A program made the translations under genes and the position numbers. The notes beneath the pieces were generated by a model. That model saw only the letters and a program-made list of their open reading frames with translations, was not told the DNA's origin and did not search any database. 64,000 bases of DNA. It comes from Achromobacter marplatensis. Lineage in GTDB: Bacteria > Pseudomonadota > Gammaproteobacteria > Burkholderiales > Burkholderiaceae_B. Location: NCBI RefSeq assembly GCF_002209535.1, contig NZ_NJIG01000011.1, forward strand, positions 62,001-126,000, given 5' to 3'. This document shows, piece after piece, positions 15,186 to 22,250 of this stretch; position 1 is the stretch's first letter, and each line of letters opens with the position of its first letter.

Positions 15186-16185
15186 TGCATTGCCGGCCCG
15201 CGCGGGCGGCGCGGCGCTGGCGCCGGGCTGGCGCTTGTGGAAGACGGGCGTGGCGGCCGCCGCCGTGTGGGCGGGCGTGGGCGGCGTGACGCTGGGCTGG
15301 CCGAACGTGGAAGTGGGTTTTTCGTCATGGGGCTACACGCAGGAGTTCGGCGTGGCGACCCTGGCGCTGGCGGCGCTGCTTCTGCTGGTGGCGGTGTCGG
15401 GCGCAGAGCAGGCGCGGCCGGTGCGCGCCTTGCGCCGCGCCGGGCCCTGGCTGCTGGCGCTGGCGGTTGCGGTGGGCGCGTGGGAAATCGCCACGGCGAA
15501 GCTTGCGCTGCTGCCCAGCCCGTTCTTCGCCCCGCCGCAGTCGCTGATCGAGGTCTACGTCACCGACTACAAGCGCTTGGGCGACAGCCTCGTGAATTCA
15601 CTGTGGCTGCTGGCCAATGGTTTCGTGTTGGGAGCGGCGGCCGGCTTCCTGACGGGCGTGGCGATCGGTTGGTCGCGCGGGTTGGGCTACTGGGTGCATC
15701 CGGTGCTGCGCTTTCTGGGGCCGGTGCCGTCTACTGCCTTGCTGCCGATGGCGTTCTTCTTCTTTCCCTCCAGCTGGTCTGCGGCGGTGTTCCTGATCGC
15801 GCTGGCGACGTGGTTTCCGGTGACGGTGCTGACCTGGTCGGGCGTGGCGGGCGTGAACCGCGCCTACTACGACGTGGCGCGCACGATGGGCGCCAACGAA
15901 TGGTTCCTGGTGTTGCGCGTGGCGATTCCGGCCGCCTTGCCGCAGGTCTTCGTAGGCCTGTTCATGGGGCTGGGCGCGTCGTTCTCGGTGCTGGTGGCCG
16001 CGGAAATGATGGGCGTGAAATCGGGGCTGGGCTGGTACCTGTCCTGGGCGCAGGGCTGGGCGTCGTACGCCAACATGTACGGCGCGCTCTTTGTCATGGC
16101 GCTGGTGTTCTCGGGGCTGATCACTTTGTTGTTCCTGGGGCGCGACCGCCTCCTGGCCTGGCAGAAAGGAGTGGTGAAATGGTAG
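15172..16185 (+). CDS. ABC transporter permease, sulfonate/nitrate type, with N-terminal extension
   Basis: 337 aa, about 80 longer than ordinary SsuC/TauC permeases (250-270). The core (from about residue 90) has six membrane helices and the EAA loop DVARTMGANEWF...IPAALPQ that docks the ATPase. The extra N-terminus adds two hydrophobic segments (VAAAAVWAGVGGVTLGW and VATLALAALLLLVAV) separated by a periplasmic-like stretch. It overlaps the binding-protein gene by 14 bases and the ATPase gene by 7, so the four genes are translationally coupled. Confidence 0.87.
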   Translation: MSSADALPARAGGAALAPGWRLWKTGVAAAAVWAGVGGVTLGWPNVEVGFSSWGYTQEFGVATLALAALLLLVAVSGAEQARPVRALRRAGPWLLALAVAVGAWEIATAKLALLPSPFFAPPQSLIEVYVTDYKRLGDSLVNSLWLLANGFVLGAAAGFLTGVAIGWSRGLGYWVHPVLRFLGPVPSTALLPMAFFFFPSSWSAAVFLIALATWFPVTVLTWSGVAGVNRAYYDVARTMGANEWFLVLRVAIPAALPQVFVGLFMGLGASFSVLVAAEMMGVKSGLGWYLSWAQGWASYANMYGALFVMALVFSGLITLLFLGRDRLLAWQKGVVKW

Positions 16186-16970
16186 CGGCAGCCGTGGCGC
16201 AAGCGCCTATCCACCGCGGCGCGGCGTTGGCCGTGCAGGGCGTGAATCATCATTTCGATCTGGACGGCACCGCTTTGCCGGTGCTCGACAGCATCGACCT
16301 GGAGGTCAAGCCGGGCGAGTTCGTGGCGCTGCTGGGGCCCAGCGGTTGCGGCAAATCGACGCTGTTGCGGCTGGTGGCGGGTCTGGAGCCACCCGCGCAA
16401 GGGGACTTGCTGGCGGATGGCGAGCCGATCGACGGGCCGTCGCCGTCGCGCATCGTCGTGTTCCAGGATCCCACCTTGTACCCCTGGCGCACCGTCTGGA
16501 ACAACGTGGCGTTGGGCCTGCAGGCGCGTGGCCTGTTGAAGACCGAGCGCCATCGCGTCGATGACGCCTTGCAGCGTGTGGGCCTGGCTTCCTTCAGCAA
16601 GGCGTATCCGCATCAGCTGTCGGGGGGCATGGCGCAGCGTGCGGCGTTGGCCCGCGCGCTGGTCAACGACCCCCGCATCCTGATCCTGGACGAGCCCTTG
16701 GGCAAGCTGGATTCGCTGACTCGCATCGCCATGCAATCCGAATTGGTCGAGTTGTGGCAACGCGCGGGGTTTACGGCCCTGCTGGTGACGCACGACGTGG
16801 AGGAAGCCCTGTTCATGGCGTCGCGCATCGTGGTGCTGAGCGAACGGCCTGCGCGGATCAAGGACGAGATCATCAACGACCTGCCTTACCCGCGGCACCG
16901 GGGCGACCCGAAGCTGGCGCACTTGCGCCATCGCGCACTGTCCTTGCTGGGGCTGGATGCGACGTGGTGA
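16179..16970 (+). CDS. ABC transporter ATP-binding protein, sulfonate/nitrate type
   Basis: 263 aa. Walker A GPSGCGKST (residues 53-61), signature LSGGMAQRAALARAL, Walker B ILILDEPLGKLD and the switch His in LLVTHDVEEAL are all intact, so the ATPase should be active. It powers the adjacent permease. The start is the ATG overlapping the permease stop; a long open frame further upstream is a shadow of the permease. The next gene begins at a GTG overlapping its stop by four bases. Confidence 0.9.
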   Translation: MVAAAVAQAPIHRGAALAVQGVNHHFDLDGTALPVLDSIDLEVKPGEFVALLGPSGCGKSTLLRLVAGLEPPAQGDLLADGEPIDGPSPSRIVVFQDPTLYPWRTVWNNVALGLQARGLLKTERHRVDDALQRVGLASFSKAYPHQLSGGMAQRAALARALVNDPRILILDEPLGKLDSLTRIAMQSELVELWQRAGFTALLVTHDVEEALFMASRIVVLSERPARIKDEIINDLPYPRHRGDPKLAHLRHRALSLLGLDATW

Positions 16971-18076
16971 GGAAACTGGGGCTGGCGCTGGCCGTGCTGG
17001 GCTTGCTGGGGGGGGCGGTTGCCGTGGCGGTCTGGCGGCAGCCGCAAGCGGCGCTGGCGATTTCCCACTGGCCTTTCGCTTGGCGATATGACCCCGACCT
17101 GCCCGTCAGCCCCCACACCTGGCGGCAGCTATGGCTGGCATTGGCTCAGAGCGGCGCCGCGCTGGTGTTGCTGGTGTGCGCCTTGTTTTCCAGGCGCTGG
17201 CGCTACGGCCTGCTGGCGGTGGCCGTCGTGCTGGCTTTCAGCACGCAGTGGCCGCGTCCGCAGATGCTGCTGACCGAGGCGCACAGCACGTCGTATCAGC
17301 GTTCACCGTTGGCGTTTTCGGACGCCAACGTGCTGCAAGGCGGGCGGCTGTATCAGGCGCAGTGCGCAAGCTGCCATGGCGCGGCGGCCGACGGCCGTGG
17401 GCCGCGCGCGGCCAGCTTGCCCACTTGGCCCAGCGTGTTGGGCGCGCCGCTTTTCGACAACCGCCTGGAAGGCGAATTGCATTGGCACGTGGCTCAAGGC
17501 GGCAAGACGCCGTCCGCATCCGCCATGCATGGCTTTCAAGCGGTGTTGAGCGCCGACGACATCTGGCGCGTGCTGGACTACCTGCGACTGCGCGCCTATG
17601 GAACAAGCGGTGGCGCAGGCATGCCGGCCATCCCGGCGCCGGTCGTGCATCTGGCCTGCCGCGATGGGCGCGCGGACAGCCTGAGCGGCTTGCGCGGACT
17701 GCCGTTGCGTGTGGTGGCGCATGCACCCGACGCGCCGGACGAACCGCAGGACCCGCGCATATTGACGATTGCCCTGACGCGCGGCGCGCCAGGCGAGGTC
17801 GACGCCGACTGCGTGGCGGCGGATCGCGGCGCCTGGGATGCCTATGCCCTGGCGGCAGGTGTGCCCCCCGAGGCGCTGTCGGGCGCGCAGTTCATGGTGG
17901 ACCGGCGAGGCTGGTTGCGTGCGCGCCGCCTGCCTGGCGCGGCGCCCGCCTGGACCAGCGCGGACAACGTCTGCGGGCCGGGCGGGCGGATGGAGGGCGG
18001 GGCCGCGGGCGGACTGGGTGAGCTATTGCTGGCGATGGATCGGGCACCCATAGCCTTGCCGCAGAGATCCCCTTGA
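16967..18076 (+). CDS. Membrane-anchored c-type cytochrome, last gene of the ABC operon
   Basis: 369 aa starting at GTG in a GTGA overlap with the ATPase stop. Two hydrophobic helices (about 4-22 and 60-92, the second region perhaps two helices) are followed by a cytochrome c domain with the heme site CASCH (133-137) and a likely axial Met187 in SASAMHGF. The C-terminal third (from about 225) reads DGRADSLSGLRGLPLRVVAH...GAQFMVDRRGWLRAR, which looks like a thioredoxin-like fold without a CxxC pair; this is pattern recognition, not a proven match. It probably faces the periplasm and passes electrons. A heme protein as fourth member of such an ABC operon is not standard. Confidence 0.78.
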   Translation: MRKLGLALAVLGLLGGAVAVAVWRQPQAALAISHWPFAWRYDPDLPVSPHTWRQLWLALAQSGAALVLLVCALFSRRWRYGLLAVAVVLAFSTQWPRPQMLLTEAHSTSYQRSPLAFSDANVLQGGRLYQAQCASCHGAAADGRGPRAASLPTWPSVLGAPLFDNRLEGELHWHVAQGGKTPSASAMHGFQAVLSADDIWRVLDYLRLRAYGTSGGAGMPAIPAPVVHLACRDGRADSLSGLRGLPLRVVAHAPDAPDEPQDPRILTIALTRGAPGEVDADCVAADRGAWDAYALAAGVPPEALSGAQFMVDRRGWLRARRLPGAAPAWTSADNVCGPGGRMEGGAAGGLGELLLAMDRAPIALPQRSP

Positions 18077-18158
18077 ATCCCGCGAAACCGCGCACCAGGT
18101 TGGGAGCGCTTCTTGCGGGGAAAGGGTGCGGCCATTTGGCCGATCAAGGTGAAGCGAC

Positions 18159-18347
18159 ATGAACACACCCCTCCCCAACCCGCCCATTGAACCCGAGCAT
18201 CCCGATTCACAGGAAAAGCTGGATCTTCCAGACGATGCGGACGACGACTCCGACCTTCCCGAAGACGAAGCACAGCCGGAAGAACTGGCTGAACTGGAAC
18301 CTGAAGAGCCGGTAGGCACGCCCGCATCCAACCAGCAGGAGTCATAG
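18159..18347 (+). CDS. Short, highly acidic proline-rich protein, 62 aa
   Basis: The ATG follows AAGGTGAAGCGAC. Almost the whole chain is Asp, Glu and Pro (for example DLPDDADDDSDLPEDEAQPE) with no hydrophobic core, so it is expected to be disordered. Composition and codon use fit a real gene, but function is unknown. It lies 82 bases after the cytochrome gene; co-transcription is possible. A stem TGGCCGG/CCGGCCA (18364-18387) without a T run follows it. Confidence 0.55.
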   Translation: MNTPLPNPPIEPEHPDSQEKLDLPDDADDDSDLPEDEAQPEELAELEPEEPVGTPASNQQES

Positions 18348-18417
18348 GTGCCCCTCCCACGCGTGGCCGGGATGGAGCGTCCGGCCAGCTGGGAATAGGT
18401 GGCGGCGCGCGAGCCGG

Positions 18418-19113
18418 TTACGGCATTGGCGTCGGCATCGGCGTCGCGACGAGCTTGTCGGCGGGGAAGGGCACGAGCAAACCGCGTGCCGCCTCGGCCG
18501 GCGCCGTCAGCCAGTCGCCATAGGCGCCTTCGGGCAGGATGACGATCATGCGCTTTTCCTTACCCGACTGGTGGTAGTGCTTGAACAGCGGGTGATCATC
18601 GGCATTGACCGTCAGCATGGTGTAGCTTTCCTGGCGCTGGCCCGCGGCGTCGTGCCATTGGTCCCACAGGCCGGCGATGCCCAGGGGCGCGCCGTCGGCG
18701 CGGGTGAATCGCGTTGCAACGGACTTCATGCTGAGGCCTTCGTCAACGGGCCGCCAATCCGGTTCGAAGATCGCCTCGGCCGGGATGATGCAGCGTTGCC
18801 CCTTCTGCCATGCGCCGCGGAACGTGAAGGCGCGGGCGACTTGATCATCGCGCGCATTGAATGTCGACAGCTTGCCGGCATCGTTCAGTCCGTCGGACCG
18901 GGTCGATGCGCTGATCAGCCCCCACCGCCCCAGGACCGCTTCGCGATCAGGCACCGCGTCATCGCCGGCGTCATGCGCCACCGGACGGCGCACGAACAGC
19001 CCCTGAAGCTTGGGCCACACGTCATACATGCCGAGCGCCGCGGGCTTGTCGCGCACCCCGAACTTCTTGAGCAGCAGTTCGGCGTCCTTCAAGGTCTGGT
19101 AGTGGCTGCACAT
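18418..19113 (-). CDS. SRAP-family protein (YedK/HMCES-like abasic-site DNA-protein crosslinker)
   Basis: 231 aa, the family length. Cys2, exposed after removal of the start Met, is the residue that bonds to abasic sites in single-stranded DNA; the conserved STFNARDD and CIIPAEAIFEPDW blocks give the active-site Asn and Glu, and GIAGLWDQW is also typical. The start is fixed by GGAGG six bases upstream and by the need for Cys at position 2. The family shields abasic sites from cleavage; despite the family name I see no LexA-like box upstream. Confidence 0.92.
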   Translation of the reverse strand: MCSHYQTLKDAELLLKKFGVRDKPAALGMYDVWPKLQGLFVRRPVAHDAGDDAVPDREAVLGRWGLISASTRSDGLNDAGKLSTFNARDDQVARAFTFRGAWQKGQRCIIPAEAIFEPDWRPVDEGLSMKSVATRFTRADGAPLGIAGLWDQWHDAAGQRQESYTMLTVNADDHPLFKHYHQSGKEKRMIVILPEGAYGDWLTAPAEAARGLLVPFPADKLVATPMPTPMP

Positions 19114-19295
19114 GCATACCTCCGCTATTGCGTCGAGTATAGGCGCGGCAGGGGAAAAATCGGACGCGATAAGTGAGGGACATATAAGCGCGCGAAATCC
19201 GGATATTCCGACAAGATAGTTCCCCTTGGCGGCCCTGCGACCCATCATCGTGGACAGGTTTCTTTGCACACTTTCTTCATGACGAGGTCTTCAAG

Positions 19296-19829
19296 ATGAG
19301 TACGTTGAACGAATATCTGGGCCAGAAACGCGCGGCCGTCCTGGTTCGCAACGGGCGTGATCCGCAGACCGTGGAGCCCGTGAAGTTGCGCGCGCACGTC
19401 AGCGCCGAGGGCCGTAGCGGCGTGCGCCGCATTCGCATCCGGGACCATCAGGTGGTCAGCGACAGTCCGGCCGACTTCGCGGGTTACGATCTGGGGCCCA
19501 GTTCGCCCGAGCTGCTGCTGGGCTCCCTGGGCAGTTGTCTTACGCACATCTTCCTGATCAAGGCGGCTGAGCTGGAACTGCCGCTGGAATCGCTGGAAGT
19601 CGAGATTGAAGGCGACCTGGACCCGCGCGGCGGCAAGCCGGGCTACGAGAAGGTGCCGTTCTTTCCGCACAATATCCGCTACACGGCGCACATCGTGTCG
19701 CCCGCCGACGAGCAGGCAGTGCGCGCCGTGCACGAGGCGGTGGAGCAGTGGTGCCCCATCCTGAACCTGCTCAAGCAGCCGCAACCGCTGGAAGGCAGCG
19801 TGCGGCACACGCGCCCGGCGCCGCAATAA
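19296..19829 (+). CDS. OsmC-family peroxidase-like protein
   Basis: 177 aa. Redox cysteines Cys81 (LGSCLTH) and Cys153 (EQWCPIL) occupy the OsmC/Ohr peroxidatic and resolving positions, and the beta-rich N-terminus with SSPELLLGSLGSC is typical. Such proteins reduce organic hydroperoxides, but the OsmC-like subgroup with an N-terminal extension is less well defined. An MarR-type OhrR regulator is not adjacent. Convergent with a LysR gene, 21 bases away. Confidence 0.87.
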   Translation: MSTLNEYLGQKRAAVLVRNGRDPQTVEPVKLRAHVSAEGRSGVRRIRIRDHQVVSDSPADFAGYDLGPSSPELLLGSLGSCLTHIFLIKAAELELPLESLEVEIEGDLDPRGGKPGYEKVPFFPHNIRYTAHIVSPADEQAVRAVHEAVEQWCPILNLLKQPQPLEGSVRHTRPAPQ

Positions 19830-19850
19830 GCGCCGGGCAGGCGCGGCGGC

Positions 19851-20693
19851 TCAGGTCAGCGTGCTGCGCATCAGGATCTCGGTGAGCGCGCGGGTGGGCT
19901 TGTTCGGCGCGGGCGCCGAGATGACGATGAATTCCACCTGCGGCAGGGCGGGCAAGTGGCCAGCGCCCGCGGGGGCCGCCAGGCCCGCCGTGGACAGGTG
20001 CGAGGGCTGCACCGTGATGCCTAGCCCGGCGCGGGCGGCGGCCTGGCAGCCGGCGTAGCTGGTGCTGGTACAGACGATCTGCCAACTGCGGCCGGCGCGC
20101 GCCAGCGCATCCAGCGTCAGCGTGCGGGTCACGCTGGGTTCGCGCAAAAGAATCAGCGGCAGGGGTTCGTCGGGGGCGATGCGCAAGCCCTCCTTGGCCC
20201 GCCATAGCAGGGCTTCCTTGTGCAGGGTCTGTCCCCGGCGGTCGCCGCGGCGACGCTTGCCGATCATCACATCCAGCCCGTTGTCGTCCAGCAGCTTGTA
20301 GAGCTCGCTGGTGACGCCGATGGTCAGGTCCAGCTCCACTTCGGGGTGGGCCAGGCGGAAAGCCGCCAGCACGTCGGGCAGCGGCCCCATCGCCAGGTCA
20401 TCGGACGTACCCAGGCGGACGCGGCCGCGCAGCCGAGGCGCGTCAAACAGCCTTTCGGCCCGTTCATGGGCATCCAGGATGATTTCCGCGTGCACCAGCA
20501 GGCTGCGGCCGTCGCTGGTCAGCGTGAGCGAATGCGTGTCGCGCAGGAACAGGCGGCGGTTGACCGCCTGCTCCAGTTGCCGGACGTGTTCGCTTACCGT
20601 GGGCTGGGTCAGCCCCAGCCGCCGGGCGGCCTCGGTGAAGCTGGGCGCGGCCGCGGCGGTGGCAAAAGTCTTGAGCCACAAGGGATTGAGCAT
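19851..20693 (-). CDS. LysR-family transcriptional regulator
   Basis: 280 aa. The DNA-binding part reads PLWLKTFATAAAAPSFTEAA then LTQPTVSEHVRQLEQAVNRR, and the effector domain begins RVRLGTSDDLAMGPLPDVL. Divergent from an SBF-type symporter with 110 bases between, and an almost perfect 23-base palindrome sits 11 bases upstream of its start. It is the natural regulator of the symporter. Confidence 0.9.
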   Translation of the reverse strand: MLNPLWLKTFATAAAAPSFTEAARRLGLTQPTVSEHVRQLEQAVNRRLFLRDTHSLTLTSDGRSLLVHAEIILDAHERAERLFDAPRLRGRVRLGTSDDLAMGPLPDVLAAFRLAHPEVELDLTIGVTSELYKLLDDNGLDVMIGKRRRGDRRGQTLHKEALLWRAKEGLRIAPDEPLPLILLREPSVTRTLTLDALARAGRSWQIVCTSTSYAGCQAAARAGLGITVQPSHLSTAGLAAPAGAGHLPALPQVEFIVISAPAPNKPTRALTEILMRSTLT

Positions 20694-20703
20694 GGCGCGG
20701 TTT

Positions 20704-20726
20704 TGTCATAGGAATTTCCGATGACA
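20704..20726. promoter_or_regulatory. LysR-type operator candidate
   Basis: A 23-base palindrome: TGTCAT, then GGAA T TTCC in the middle, then ATGACA, with only the two bases next to the inner arms unmatched. It has the T-N11-A spacing of LysR boxes (TGTCAT-N11-ATGACA) and lies between the LysR gene and the SBF symporter. Confidence 0.65.
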
Positions 20727-20803
20727 GTTAAAGTAATCAGTGGGCTTCACGATGGCAAGGGGCGCGCCTATAGTTCCCGTAACTTTTCGACCATCCGACC
20801 GCC

Positions 20804-21787
20804 ATGCGCCGCTTCCTGCCCGACCAATTCACGCTCATCCTGATCGCCACGGTGGTGTTCGCCAGCTTCTTTCCCGCGGTGGGCAAGGGCGCGTCCTTCA
20901 TGATGGTGGCCAGCAATGTGGCCATTTCGCTGCTGTTCTTCCTGCATGGCGCGCGCCTGTCCACCGACGCCATCGTGGCGGGTGTGAAGGATGTGCGCCT
21001 GCACGCGCTGATCCTTGCGTGCACCTTCATCCTGTTTCCGGCGTTGGGCTTGGGGCTGCGGGCGCTGTTCCCCGGTTTGCTGACGCCGTCGCTGTGGCTG
21101 GGCGTGCTGTTCGTCTGCACCTTGTCGTCCACGGTGCAATCGTCCATCGCGTTCACCTCCATGGCGCGTGGCAACGTGCCCGGCGCCATATGCGCGGCGA
21201 CGGCATCCAATCTGCTGGGCACTGTGCTGACGCCGCTGCTGGTGGCGGTGCTGCTGCATCGCCAGGGTGGCGGGCACGGGCTGGCCGACGCCGGCCGCAT
21301 TCTGCTCCAGCTGTTGCTGCCGTTCGCCGTAGGTAGTCTGCTGCGGCCGTGGATCGGCGCCTGGGCGCAACGCAACAACCGCGCCCTGTCCAAGGTGGAC
21401 CGCAGCTCGATCCTGCTGGCGGTCTACACCGCGTTCAGCGAGGCCGTGGCCCAGGGCATCTGGCATGCGTTCCCCGCGATCGACCTGGCTACGATGGTGC
21501 TGGTCAATGCCTTGTTGCTGGGGGCCGTGTTGCTGATCACGACGTGGGGCAGCCGCAAGCTGGGCCTGTCCAAGGAAAACGAGATTACGCTGGTCTTCTG
21601 CGGATCGAAGAAGTCGCTGGCCTCGGGCATTCCGCTGGCGACCGTGCTGTTCGGCACCTCGCAGATGGGCGTGGTGGTCCTGCCGCTGATGATCTTCCAC
21701 CAGATGCAACTGATGGTGTGCGCGGTGCTGGCGCGCCGGTACGCAGAGCGCCAGGAGCCGACGCAGGTGGCGGTGGCCGGCGCCTAG
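20804..21787 (+). CDS. SBF-like bile acid:sodium symporter family protein (YfeH type)
   Basis: 327 aa, about ten membrane helices. The opening PDQFTLILIATVVFASFFPA and SLLFFLHGARLSTDAIVAGV, and later EITLVFCGSKKSLASGIPLA, match the SBF-like group. These secondary carriers are related to sodium/bile acid symporters but in free-living bacteria the substrates are largely unknown organic anions. Regulated, by context, by the divergent LysR protein. Convergent with the Rieske gene. Confidence 0.88.
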   Translation: MRRFLPDQFTLILIATVVFASFFPAVGKGASFMMVASNVAISLLFFLHGARLSTDAIVAGVKDVRLHALILACTFILFPALGLGLRALFPGLLTPSLWLGVLFVCTLSSTVQSSIAFTSMARGNVPGAICAATASNLLGTVLTPLLVAVLLHRQGGGHGLADAGRILLQLLLPFAVGSLLRPWIGAWAQRNNRALSKVDRSSILLAVYTAFSEAVAQGIWHAFPAIDLATMVLVNALLLGAVLLITTWGSRKLGLSKENEITLVFCGSKKSLASGIPLATVLFGTSQMGVVVLPLMIFHQMQLMVCAVLARRYAERQEPTQVAVAGA

Positions 21788-21812
21788 GAACGCAGGAGAC
21801 TGGCAGCCCCCG

Positions 21813-22199
21813 TCAGGCGGCCTCGTCCCGCGGCTGGATCTTGCCGCTGGGTTGCCAGAAGACGTCGCCGTCGCGCTCAGTGACGGTCAAGACGGCCAGG
21901 CGGCCGTTCTTGCAGGGGCCGCCTACGCACAGGCCCGTGTCGGGTTGGTAGGTGGCGCCGTGGCGCGCACACATGAGCAGATCGCCGGCACGCGTGAAAA
22001 AGCTGCCTTCCCAGTCGAGTTCGACGCCCACGTGGGCGCAGCGGTTCAGGTAGCCATGCACGCGGTCCTGGTAGCGCACGAAGAATGCGGTGGTCTGGCC
22101 CGCGCTATCGGTTACCGGTACTTTCACGCCCAGCCCGCCGTTGACGAGCTCGGCGGCGGCACAGACTCGGACTTCAGGGGCGGCGGGGGAATCGTGCAT
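21813..22199 (-). CDS. Rieske [2Fe-2S] ferredoxin-like protein
   Basis: 128 aa, single Rieske domain. Cluster ligands are Cys54/His56 (CAH) and Cys77/His80 (CARH). No membrane anchor, so it is a soluble electron carrier or a regulatory redox subunit, of the type found alone rather than with a dioxygenase. It starts 51 bases after the Atm1-like exporter on the same strand, so the pair may be co-transcribed; Atm1-type exporters work in iron-sulfur or glutathione-metal handling, which makes the pairing plausible. Confidence 0.88.
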   Translation of the reverse strand: MHDSPAAPEVRVCAAAELVNGGLGVKVPVTDSAGQTTAFFVRYQDRVHGYLNRCAHVGVELDWEGSFFTRAGDLLMCARHGATYQPDTGLCVGGPCKNGRLAVLTVTERDGDVFWQPSGKIQPRDEAA

Positions 22200-22250
22200 G
22201 GCGGGCCTTCCAGGAAAAGGGTGCGATCTTCGGACAGGGGGCCGGGCTTG

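Noticed and set aside
19114..19295. LexA box upstream of the SRAP gene
   Set aside because: No CTGT-N8-ACAG-like dyad is visible, so SOS control is not claimed.
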